This document shows, piece after piece, positions 21,332 to 30,352 of a stretch of DNA of 64,000 nucleotides. Position numbers and translations under genes: made by a program. Origin of the DNA: Micromussa lordhowensis (taxonomy: Eukaryota; Cnidaria; Anthozoa; Scleractinia; Lobophylliidae). The stretch is from NCBI GenBank assembly GCA_964020085.1, contig OZ026604.1, positions 26,932,393 through 26,996,392 on the forward strand, given 5' to 3'. Every line of letters starts with the position of its first letter. Position 1 is the stretch's first letter. The notes beneath the pieces are model-generated. The model did not search any database, had not been told where the DNA came from, and saw nothing but the letters and a program-made list of their open reading frames with translations.

Positions 21332-21496
21332 GTAGTGGATCAGAAACGTGGCGAACCTGCTATCCCGCCGAGAAGACCAGTCGATGTCCAACACCACGTT
21401 AAAGAGATCAATCCCTCGTTAGTGGTGCGGACAGAAAAGTTTCTTGGATCAGGAACATTTGGAAACTGTTATCTCGCTTATTACGGAGATCTGCTC
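21332..21496 (+). pseudogene. Host protein-kinase gene exon, 3' half
   Basis: 55 codons run in the frame expected from 14047 across the duplication. They encode a proline-rich stretch (AIPPRRPVDV) and the kinase glycine-rich loop FLGSGTFGNCYLAYYGDLL, ending at a donor ctc/gtgagt. The next exon, expected to supply the catalytic lysine, is not identified in the window. The palindromic insertion interrupts this allele. Confidence 0.78.
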
Positions 21497-22018
21497 GTGA
21501 GTAGTATGTGACAGATGAATAGACCACTTGGTTCTACATGAAGTAGTAGTCACGGAATTAATGAGCAATGATAATGAGATACAGGCCATGTAGGTATATG
21601 GGGGGTTTGGTGCGGTTTAATGAGATACAGGCCGTGTTGGTAGATGTGAGAGAAATTGAGAGGGAGAATAATTTTATACATGTATTGTTTTATTGTTTTA
21701 AGAGTTTTATTATTGAATATTACATGAGTTTTTATGAGAGATGTGTGTGTTGTAGTGGAGTCAACGTACCACCCAGCCATCCGGGTGATATCGCGCTTAT
21801 ATAGAGAAAGAACAAAGACTTGGCTGAGAACCAATGAGGGAGTACTGTCAAACCGGTCAGACTGGGTTTGAGACTGGTTGGATTTGTTGATTCAAAATGG
21901 CGGACATATCTTGTAGGGATCAGGTCAAACCGGTTTTAAGGAGATCATTTAAACGTAACGGAAAATATTATTTTGGTGTATGAAGAGGACGAACAGAAAC
22001 AAGCATAAATGAACAGAG
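21497..22018. other. Kinase intron or left flank of Maverick A
   Basis: Contains two direct copies of aatgagatacaggcc about 46 bp apart (21,575 and 21,621), a TATA-like cttatatag at about 21,797, two gtcaaaccggt blocks (about 21,847 and 21,926) and an AAAATGGCGG YY1-like site at 21894-21903. The left end of Maverick A may lie here, but no inverted partner of its right end was found. Confidence 0.35.
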
Positions 22019-22300
22019 ATGGAACACATGATCGAACAACAGATCATCGCTTTGGACATGGAAGTATTAACTAATCGCATGAAATGTTTAGAATTGGAAG
22101 ACAAAGTAATAACATTGCTTAATCAACTGTGGCATGAGAATTGTCTGAAGTCTTCACCGCGACAAACAGTGGAAGTGAAGTGGGAAGAAAATGGTATGGA
22201 AGTCACTGCCGGTGAGCTGCGAGCTCCGACGTTTTACTTCATGAATGAAACGAAATTCTGGCAGCAAGTACAGCAGCTACTTAAGTCGCAAATTCAATAG
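22019..22300 (+). CDS. Small coiled-coil protein, hypothetical
   Basis: 93 residues from ATG 22019. A helical, leucine-rich N-terminus (EQQIIALDMEVLTNRMKCLE) looks coiled-coil-forming; the C-terminus (FYFMNETKFWQQVQQLLKS) is also helical. It lies between the split kinase exon and the RING gene, and could be a Maverick A gene or a chance frame. Confidence 0.4.
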   Translation: MEHMIEQQIIALDMEVLTNRMKCLELEDKVITLLNQLWHENCLKSSPRQTVEVKWEENGMEVTAGELRAPTFYFMNETKFWQQVQQLLKSQIQ

Positions 22301-22649
22301 GAACATGGGCTCAAGAATATAATCTATCAGAAATTTGTCACTGAATGGATCAAGGAACCCTATACACCTAGGTACTTGAAAAGACATACTTCATGTAACT
22401 TCAAATAGTAAAAGAGACATTAGGTTGAAATGTCCACTCATATTTAATTCAATGTTGTATAAAGTACAGTGATAATTATTAAAACACGATAAAAAAGAGA
22501 TAAAGGCTGCCCGGTGCACAATTACTTACATTAAAAGACAAAAAAGCTATTATAGAAAGGCTAACAAAGCGCTTACAAAAATACGATTCTTTCTTTTTAA
22601 CGAATACAAAATGAAGATGACAGTTTTCTGAAATGGCAAATTGTCTTGT

Positions 22650-22945
22650 ATGTGACATTGCCTGCGTATATTTTACTTACGATTAAATCCAGTGCAAAGA
22701 TGATTTTGCATTTAAAATAAGATTTTGTACACGAGCGCGGCATTGTTCGCGTTTAATGAGAAGTTAGCCATAATAATGCCTTAGCTGCCTCATTAAACGT
22801 AAACAATGTCGATAGTCTGGATTGCCGTGGCATACTGCCGACATGCACGCAGCAACCCTTCTTATATTAAATGCAAAATCATGCCTTTGCAAGGGATTCA
22901 TTCCTGTTGCGTAATATACGCAGGCAATGCATGTCGTCTCTATTT
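22650..22945. repeat. Imperfect fold-back element
   Basis: The left arm (acattgcctgcgtatatttt, gattttgcattta, gcgtttaatgag) is matched by an inverted right arm (ctcattaaacg, taaatgcaaaatca, atatacgcaggcaatgc). The arms are ~100-140 bp with gaps around a short loop at about 22,765-22,790. This is typical of a fold-back MITE. No target duplication was established. Confidence 0.6.
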
Positions 22946-23117
22946 CAATTCCTGGGTGCCTTTCCGTGCAAAACTATAAGGAAAGAAAAAACAAAATGTT
23001 AATTACATGACATTTTAATAACTTCTAGATCAGTGTCATTCTAATGACAGTGAAACAAAAAGAGGGATTAAAAAAGCAACCATCAGATTAATTACTAAAA
23101 TATCTGCTTATCTGTTT

Positions 23118-24065
23118 TTATTGACTGATTAGAACTGTACACCAAGACATGTTGTTAAACACGCTTCTTACTTGTCTTAAACGGCTCATAATCCTTTCAT
23201 TTCCTGCCGTTTCTTCTTCGGAAGGCAGGGGATACTGCACCCTACAGGCGGGGCACTGCATCGCTGTTTGGGTTCTTGTTCTCATCCAACTGAAATGAAA
23301 CAAAAGGTACCGTTTAATTAAGAACTCTAAACAAAACGAGGCAAAACATCATTAGAATTGTTAACTCAACATGTCTTACCGTACTACACATCTTGTGTGG
23401 ACAGTTTGCCCACAACAGCCTGAGGAAGGAATATTGAAGTCTTCCTCGAAACAGATAAAACACACATTTAGAACCTGGAAGTAAAGTGTTACAAAAAATT
23501 AATTTAAAATTGCAAGGAAGACGTTGTAATAAAAATGGTCAATGCAAGAGTTTGGCGCACATTTGTGGCGCGCATTTCTGAATCGTTTTGCGTCAAGTAA
23601 GAATTAATAAAATGAATTGAAAACTGTTATCTGCTTGTAAGTATAGCCTCGAAGAGCAACCGAAAATAGTCTTGAACAGGCGTCAATGAGACAACCTTCA
23701 GTTCAAAGTTTTGGCGCGCATTTGTGGCGCGCATTTCTAAATCTTTTTACTCCAAGTGAGGAATATTCCATGATTTTGTAAACATTCGTAAGCATAAGCT
23801 GCTACGAAAGCAGACGTAATCTAGTTTTCAAAAGGCGTTAATAACACGAACTATATTTGAGAACACTTTCTTGTTTTCTTTTTGGTTTTGTTTACTTCAA
23901 ACGTTTCGAAGTTTTGGTGCGCGTCAGTAATCAAACGAATAAGGCTTTGAAAAAGAAATATGTCTGGATTACGCTTAGATAGCAGGGAACGAAAGTACTT
24001 CTATCTACTTCATCTATAATTTTACTTACCATGCGGATAATCACACGAGTAATTTCGCAATGCAT
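23118..24065 (-). CDS. Three-exon RING-finger protein, likely E3 ubiquitin ligase
   Basis: Exon 1 is 24065-24030 (ATG; donor atg/gtaagt), exon 2 23474-23380 (acceptor ttccag; donor cg/gtaaga), exon 3 23289-23118 (acceptor tttcag; stop). Lengths 36 + 95 + 172 sum to 303 bp, exactly 100 codons plus stop. Eight metal ligands fall in the order CFIC, a CC pair, H-x2-C (CCGQTVHTRC) and CPAC, a C4HC3-like RING with the CCG-x3-H spacing often seen in viral RING ligases. A tryptophan after the sixth ligand (RWM) fits the E2-binding loop. The gene opposes Maverick A genes and may be an accessory gene for host ubiquitin control; a host origin is also possible. Confidence 0.78.
23551..23717. promoter_or_regulatory. 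E2F-like sites in RING-gene intron 1
   Basis: TTTGGCGC occurs at 23551-23558 and 23710-23717. Each is followed ~8 bp later by gtggcgcgcatttct, within a ~159-bp duplicated block. TTTSGCGC is the known E2F consensus. A role is inferred only from sequence. Confidence 0.4.
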
Positions 24066-24369
24066 TTTGTTTTTCTTTTTTTCTTCGAGCACGAAGCTTA
24101 ACTCAGAGATACAAAGAGTCTGTGCAAGGTTGGGTTGATTGCAGCCGATGTATGTGGCATACTATTCGCTGATGTTTGTGAAGTTTATTGGCAGCTTCCT
24201 ATACATATTGTTTTATTGACAAATTGATTGGAAGATTTCGGTTCATTTTTTTTATTCAACGTTGAATGTGAAAGAAAAATTGTACATTAGTTTTGTGCGT
24301 TTTCATAATGTTGGGTTATTAGCATAGTGTCAACATTACGGGCTCAATAGCCGTTGGTTGAAAGATTTA

Positions 24370-24690
24370 AACGCTTACTCTGGCATATTCAAACGGTTTT
24401 CTTCGTGAAAAATATCGTTGAAAGCTGCATTATTCGATTGGTCCGTTTAAATAAATGAACGGTTTAACGGTCTCTTGGCTTAATCCTGCTGATAATGTCG
24501 TTAAAAAATCTACTATTTGATTGATGCATTTAAAATCTGACCGGTTTGACGGCGTCTTACCTTAACCCGATGAAAATGTTGTTAAAAATTGTATCATTCG
24601 ATTGGTACGTTTAAAATCTGAACTAGTTTGATAGCGTCTAGGTTTCAAATTTAAACTGGTTTTACCGCGTCCTGTTTTCTACCAAACTGA
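24370..24690. repeat. Three imperfect ~85-bp direct repeats upstream of the 276-aa gene
   Basis: Each unit has attcgattggt(c/a)cgttta or similar, then a gaccggtttgac-like block, then a gataatg-like end. The core is the reverse complement of gtcaaaccggtc near 21,847. The repeats sit just before the gene at 24740 and might bind a regulator. Confidence 0.5.
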
Positions 24691-24739
24691 TGATAAAAGG
24701 AGCGTGGGTGTCTAGGGTTTTCCATTCAACTTTGATAAC

Positions 24740-25570
24740 ATGAGAGGACAAGTCAAGTTTCACCCTGAAGTCCAGCGCGCTGTTTTCAGTAAGCAAAGGA
24801 TGACAAATCGATGTCTTGAACATGTTACAGCTACATCGTTGGTTGACGAAGGCGAAATGGCTTCACGCCGTTCTGAATTTCAACTGGCAAACCTCGCAGG
24901 AAAGAGGGCCTTGCACGAACACCATTTATCACGAAAGAAATGTCGCCTTCGAATGCGTCAGGATATCATCGATGCATTTTGGACCGTTTACGAACAAGAA
25001 GCTTGGAAGAGATTAAAGGAGACAACTGGAAATCGCGACGTGACGGTCAAAGCTATTCTCTCTGTAAATAAAAATGAAATTGTGAAGTTATGGCGTGAAA
25101 AATTAATGCTGATGTCTCCGATAGTGGAACAACATGAAATGGTTCCGTTTCATGATCGTTGGATTCAAAACCAATTTAAAGATCAAGAAAACGTCGAAGA
25201 AATGCAAAGAAGATTGCATACGAAAGCGAACACTTCAAATGACTGGCTGACTGAGCTCGTCAATGAAATGCTTGTTTCCCCAGACACCCCACCAACACCA
25301 GAATTCAACACTGAAAGAGTCACAGAAGCGTTAACGGAACTCGAATTTCTTCATCCAGAGATATTTAAAGACCTGAAATCTGTAGAAAAATTGACGCCAG
25401 GTGAACAGACCTCATTTCTGAACACGTCACTGAGCGAAGAGTTTGAGACATTTGAAACTGACGACAACACCCTAATACAGGCTATGGAAGAATGGGAAGA
25501 AACGGAGCTCGAGGATGCCATAGAAACCTGGGACTACGATTACCTTTTAGACGATGAGGTTAATAAATAG
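24740..25570 (+). CDS. 276-aa protein upstream of polymerase, unknown
   Basis: Starts MRGQVKFHPEVQR at ATG 24740. The N-terminal half is basic and helical (ASRRSEFQLANLAGKRALHE, SRKKCRLRMRQDI); the C-terminal third is acidic (FETFETDDNTL, WEETELEDAIETW) and ends LLDDEVNK. The acidic, aromatic-rich tail is like a transcription activation domain. A TATA-like gataaaag lies ~45 bp upstream. I do not recognise the family. Confidence 0.6.
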   Translation: MRGQVKFHPEVQRAVFSKQRMTNRCLEHVTATSLVDEGEMASRRSEFQLANLAGKRALHEHHLSRKKCRLRMRQDIIDAFWTVYEQEAWKRLKETTGNRDVTVKAILSVNKNEIVKLWREKLMLMSPIVEQHEMVPFHDRWIQNQFKDQENVEEMQRRLHTKANTSNDWLTELVNEMLVSPDTPPTPEFNTERVTEALTELEFLHPEIFKDLKSVEKLTPGEQTSFLNTSLSEEFETFETDDNTLIQAMEEWEETELEDAIETWDYDYLLDDEVNK

Positions 25571-25624
25571 ATCACGTTATTTTGCAGTGCCCACTAATAT
25601 AACCCTAAGCTCTTTCCAATCATT

Positions 25625-25790
25625 TGGAAAGCATCCACCATTTTGAAGTTATTAGATCTCAGCCATTTTGAATTTATAAGATATCCGCCATTTTTAATTT
25701 ATTAGACATTCACCAATTTGAATTTATTAGATAACCTCCATGTTGAATTTATTAGATAACCGTCATCCGCCATTTTGAATTTATGTCACT
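25625..25790. repeat. Short tandem repeats between 276-aa and polymerase genes
   Basis: About six copies of a ~26-bp unit with ccgccattttgaatttatta repeat in an AT-rich spacer. Each carries a reverse AAAATGG core resembling a YY1 site. Confidence 0.7.
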
Positions 25791-25891
25791 TTTCTTAACG
25801 TCACTGCCTTACAAGTTTGTAAGTAATCCTCTTGTTTCTCTCCCTTACAGTAATTTGTTTATTATTATAGCTCAAAGATGAGGACTGCTTA

Positions 25892-28800
25892 ATGGCATTG
25901 AATCAATTTGGTGCTGGTGGTAATGTCTGGAAAGCTGAGAAACACTATACTCTTCGTGAAATGACCAGTCTAAAAGTGCTCAAATTTAATACCACCAGCA
26001 TCGATTATCACCTCACTTTGAATCTGCAGTCAAATGGAGTGCCCCTTTTGGATCTGCTCAGGGAGACTTTCGACTCTATGGTTAATGAAATGACCATCGG
26101 AATGGCAGACAATGACCTCGTCCGTTTTGTTTTGCAAAGCAAATCGCTCGATTACCCTATCTCCTTGCCATTCATGCCTCATCATGAGTTAAATGCTGAA
26201 CAAATCATGGGAGAAGTGCAGCGTGTGTTACAATCGAATGAAAACGTCAGCCTACAAGATGGAATGCAGGTTCATTTGGTTCACGTAGGTATGCCGCAAG
26301 GTGGAGTCGCCTCTCGTAAAAGAAAACATTATGGATTCAAATTGTCCAAGTTTCTGGATACCAAAAAAAGCGTCATCCGAGTTCGAAATAAGGATTTGCT
26401 ATGCCTTGCCCGTGCTTTGGTTACAGACATGGCTCGCCAAGAGAAACATCCCGACTGGAACTCTATTCGTCAGGGACATAAACGGCAAAGCACCTTGGCC
26501 AAAGAGCTGCATCTGAAGGCTGGCGTTCCAGAAGGTCTCTGTGGGTTGTCCGAAGTAGCCACGTTCCAGCAAGTCATTGAAGACTACCAAATCATAGTCC
26601 TTTCCTCTGATCACTTCAATGCCATTGTGTATGAAGGACCCTGACGAGAGAAACAAATCTATTTGTATCATCACAATAATCATTTTGATGTCATCACATC
26701 CGTCCCCTCTTTCCTGGGAAAAAACTATTGGTGTCTTGAATGCAAAAGAGGCTATGACAAGAAAGAAAGGCATCGCTGTAACAAGGTATGCAAATGCTGT
26801 TTCACTGAAGGGTGTCTGGAAATTATTGAGAAAGCAAGATGGAAAGAGTGCGGACATTGTCAGAGAATGTTTGCCAGTGATGATTGCTATACCAACCATA
26901 CACGACCCGATAAAACAGGCCAGTCTGTTTGTCAAAAGTATTATAAATGTAAGACATGCAACAAAGTTATGTCTCACAGGAAAAGAAGTCCCGATGCTCA
27001 CATGTGTGGAGAGGTCATGTGTTGGAACTGTGAAGAGTATGTTGATCCTAATACACACTTGTGTTACATGAAACCTATCGTAAACGAAGACGAAGAATGG
27101 CAAGGCGAATGTAAGAAAACACAGAAAACAAGACAAAAACGCAGGCGCCTCTCAGACGAGATGACAGACAATGAAGTAGAGGAGGACGATGAAGATGAAG
27201 AAGGTCAGGAATATTTGTTCTTTGATATAGAAACACGTCCGGATGATGGTCAGCATATCGCAAATTTCTTAAACGTGCAGGATCAGACAGGGTTTGAAAC
27301 GGTGTTCAAGGGTGACGACTGTGTCGAGCAGTTTGGAACGTGGCTGTTAGATGGAACTCATCAGGGCGCCATCGTTATTGCACACAATCTCCGTGGCTTT
27401 GACGGGTTCCTTTTGTGCGAGTATTTTTACAAAGAATGCCTTCTTCCTAAACTCATCCTCAATGGTGCTAAAATAATGTCCATGGAACTGGAAGAGGCAG
27501 AGAAATAAAGTTCCATGATTCATTGAATTTCCTACCTATGCCACTAAAAGCCTTACCAAAAACCTTTGGTCTTACTGAATTAAAGAAAGGCTACTTCCCT
27601 CATTTCTTCAACCGAAAAGAAAATCAAACCTACGTTGGCCCTCTTCCTCTTGTTGAAGATTATGACCCTGACAACATGAGTACGAAAGAAAGGCAAGAGT
27701 TTCTGACGTGGTATAATCATTTGAAGAATGAAGACTTTTTGTTTGACTTTGAAAAAGAAATTGAAGAGTATTGTCGCAGTGATGTGGACATTCTCAGACG
27801 ATGTTGTCTCAAGTTCAAAGAATTAATGGAAAAAACTTGCGGGCTAGACCCTTTCAAGTACTGTGTAACCATTGCTTCCGCTTGCAACCGAGTGTTCCGT
27901 CAACAGTTCCTACGAGAAGAGACTATTGGCCTCATTCCACCTCAAGGATATCAACCCGCTCGAAAATATTCTGTCATGGCCCTCAAGTGGTTGTCATGGG
28001 TTTACCATCAGACAGGCAATCGCATTCTACATGCCCTAAATGGAGGCGAGCAACGAATCGATGGCAACTTTGTTGATGGTTATGATCCCCAGAGGAAAAC
28101 CATTTACGAATTTATGGGTTGCATTTGGCATGGTTGTGATAAGTGCTATATGCCCGACACGTTGAATCCTGTTAACGAAACCAGCATGGAAATCTTCTAG
28201 AAGGTACTATTCGCAAAATCGAACGCTTCAAGAAGCTAGGATACAATGTAGAAGTGAAATGGGAATGTGAATTCAAACAGGAACTGACAACAAATGCAGC
28301 GATGAAATCCTTCGTCGACAACCTGAAGTTTGACGCACCTTTGCTGTTTGCCTATACCGAGAGGTTGCTGAAGATGAAAAGATCCACTATGTAGACTTTA
28401 CCTCTCTGTATCCGTGGACAAACAAGTATGGCACATATCCAATTTCTCACCCTGACATCCTGACCAGTGAAGCTTTAATAGATCGCTCTCCTTGTGATTT
28501 CTATGGTCTCATCAAGTGTGACGTTCTACCTCCCTCGTTTTTGTTCCATCCTGTTCTCCCTTATAGGGCACAAGGGAAATTGATGTTTCCCTTATGCAGA
28601 ACGTGCGCCGAAAACTTACAAGAAACACCTTGCGAGCACAGTGAAGAAGAAGGCGTGTTGTCTGGAACCTGGTGTTCCATTGAGATTCAGAAGGCCTTGG
28701 GCGTAGGGTATCGAGTCATTCAGATGGTTGAAGTATGGCATTTTCCTAGCAAGTCCTCGAATCTCTTCACAGGGTACATAGATACCTTTCTAAAAATTAA

Positions 28801-29732
28801 ACAGGAAGCAAGTGGATGGCCGTCTTGGTGTCAAACGGAAGAGACAAAGAGACAGTATATCAAAGAATACCAAAGAAAAGAAGGTATCAAACTGGACGCT
28901 GCAAAGATCAAGAAGAACCCTGGGTTGCGTTCGTTAGCCAAGTTGATGCTGAATTCATTTTGTAAGTAACGCGTCTTAGAGTTGCATCATTTTTTGTCCC
29001 TATTTTTCTCTTTAGGTTTCAAACATTAATTTCTGCTTTTCTTCTACTGTAGGGGGTAAATTTGGTCAACGTGACAACATGCCACAAGTAGAGTTGGTAA
29101 AAGATGCAGAACGTTATTTCCGTCTCTTAAACTGTAAATCAACCAATGTGAAAAATATTCAGTTTGTCAACGATCAGTGCATTGAGGTGTACTACACTCA
29201 GGGAGATGACTTTGTTTCTACGTCTGACAAGACCAATGTCATGATTGCCGCTTTTACCACAGCTCAAGCACGATTGAAACTGTATTCCGTGCTCGAACGT
29301 CTTCAAATGAGAACACTGTACTTCGATATGAATTCAGTCATTTTCACAAGTCGACCTGGCGAGTGGGTGCCACCCTTGGGAGATTACTTGGGCGAACTCA
29401 CCAACGAACTCGATGATGAAGACCACATTACGACCTTTGTTTCTGGTGGACCGAAAAATTATGCCTATCAGACAAAAGAGGGAAAGACGATCTGCAAAGT
29501 ACGTGGCTTTACCCTAAACTACTGTGGATCTCAAAAATTGAACTTTTCAACCATGTGCGAACAAGTCTGTCGGCCTAATGGAGAGCCTATCTTCCTTGAG
29601 AACCCTCACTTCATCAAACGTGATGCCAAAACAAAGACCATACATACTGTAGCATTAAAAAAGAAGTACAAGTTGGTGTATGACAAGAGGGTGGTGCGTG
29701 GATTTGACACATTTCCCTATGGATATCGCTAA
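25892..29732 (+). pseudogene. Maverick protein-primed DNA polymerase B, broken
   Basis: From ATG 25892. The N-terminal Maverick region (CLARALVTDMA, GLSEVATFQQ, SSDHFNAIVYEG) is followed by a Cys-rich zinc region at about 26,720-27,060. Then come exonuclease motifs ExoI FDIETRP, ExoII AHNLRGFDGF and ExoIII YCRSDVDIL. Polymerase motif A is VDFTSLYP; motif B is split by an intron; motif C reads YFDMNSVIF, where DTDS is usual, so one metal-binding aspartate is Asn. Frame breaks occur near 26,640 (frameshift), 27,508-27,530, 28,190-28,200 and about 28,360. It would copy the element by protein priming; this copy cannot make full-length enzyme. Confidence 0.88.
28962..29052 (+). other. Spliceosomal intron inside polymerase motif B
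   Basis: A 91-bp intron with donor tttt/gtaagt and acceptor ctactgtag. The flanking codons join in frame to the SFWGKFGQ core of motif B. Without splicing the frame stops at once at 28,967. Confidence 0.75.
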
Positions 29733-29817
29733 ATGATTTGAAAGTGAATGAGGTTGGGGATGACTATAAGAACAGGTTGGAAGCCAACAACTTTACCATT
29801 GCAACCTTGCAGCCAAT

Positions 29818-30102
29818 ATGAACACATTGCATTTTCACCTGGTACGTGAGTGCGCCAGAACGCTTGTATCAAGTAGCAGTTTACCTGATAAACTAAACTA
29901 CCTGTCTAAACTGTGGCCAGAATTTCTGATAGAATTGGCGCCGATGAATTGGGGCCGTTTATTATACTTTTATGCTTATATGGAACACTGTGACGTAACT
30001 CTCAGTGAACAATATAAACTTCACAAAGTATTATGTGCTACTTATCCAGACCATTATCCTTCCACTTGGTGGATGCTTGGACAAGTTATAAAGCTGTGGT
30101 GA
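29818..30102 (+). CDS. Bcl-2-like protein, candidate
   Basis: 94 residues from ATG 29818. The stretch MNWGRLLYFYAYMEHC (residues 43-58) fits the BH1 signature N-W-G-R-[IVL]-[VIL]-x-[FL]-x-x-[FY] of Bcl-2 proteins. A later STWWMLGQVIKLW resembles the W-containing BH2 end helix. The protein is shorter than cellular Bcl-2 and has no clear C-terminal membrane anchor. If right, it would block apoptosis of the infected cell. Placed between polymerase and integrase genes, in the position of an accessory gene. Recognition rests mainly on BH1. Confidence 0.5.
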   Translation: MNTLHFHLVRECARTLVSSSSLPDKLNYLSKLWPEFLIELAPMNWGRLLYFYAYMEHCDVTLSEQYKLHKVLCATYPDHYPSTWWMLGQVIKLW

Positions 30103-30133
30103 AAAACATCTTGTCATCATTTACACTGCAACC

Positions 30134-30352
30134 ATGGGCAACTTTACAAGTCGGTTGTGTCAGACTCCTGTTCCTAACTTATTGTTTAAAGAAATGTGTC
30201 AGAGGATGTGTTGTTTAGTTGTCTGTTGCGATAGTCAAGTGCACATCGATTACAGTGATGCCTCTGACGAAGAAGAAGAACAACAACAAGACCATGAGCG
30301 AGAAGAATCCTCACAAGAAAATCCATCAACTTTTAGAGAAACTGTACTATGA
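30134..30352 (+). CDS. Small acylated protein, hypothetical
   Basis: 72 residues with an ideal start context (accATGg). MGNFTS is an N-myristoylation signal (Gly2, Ser6), and nearby cysteines (MCQRMCCLVVCC) could be palmitoylated, so membrane attachment is likely. The C-terminus is acidic (SDASDEEEE). It overlaps the integrase start at 30294 in another frame. Role unknown; a membrane or virion matrix function is guessed. Confidence 0.45.
   Translation: MGNFTSRLCQTPVPNLLFKEMCQRMCCLVVCCDSQVHIDYSDASDEEEEQQQDHEREESSQENPSTFRETVL

Noticed and set aside
26399..27136. 245-codon minus-strand frame opposite the polymerase
   Set aside because: Shadow of the zinc region of the polymerase gene, which has clear family motifs on the plus strand.
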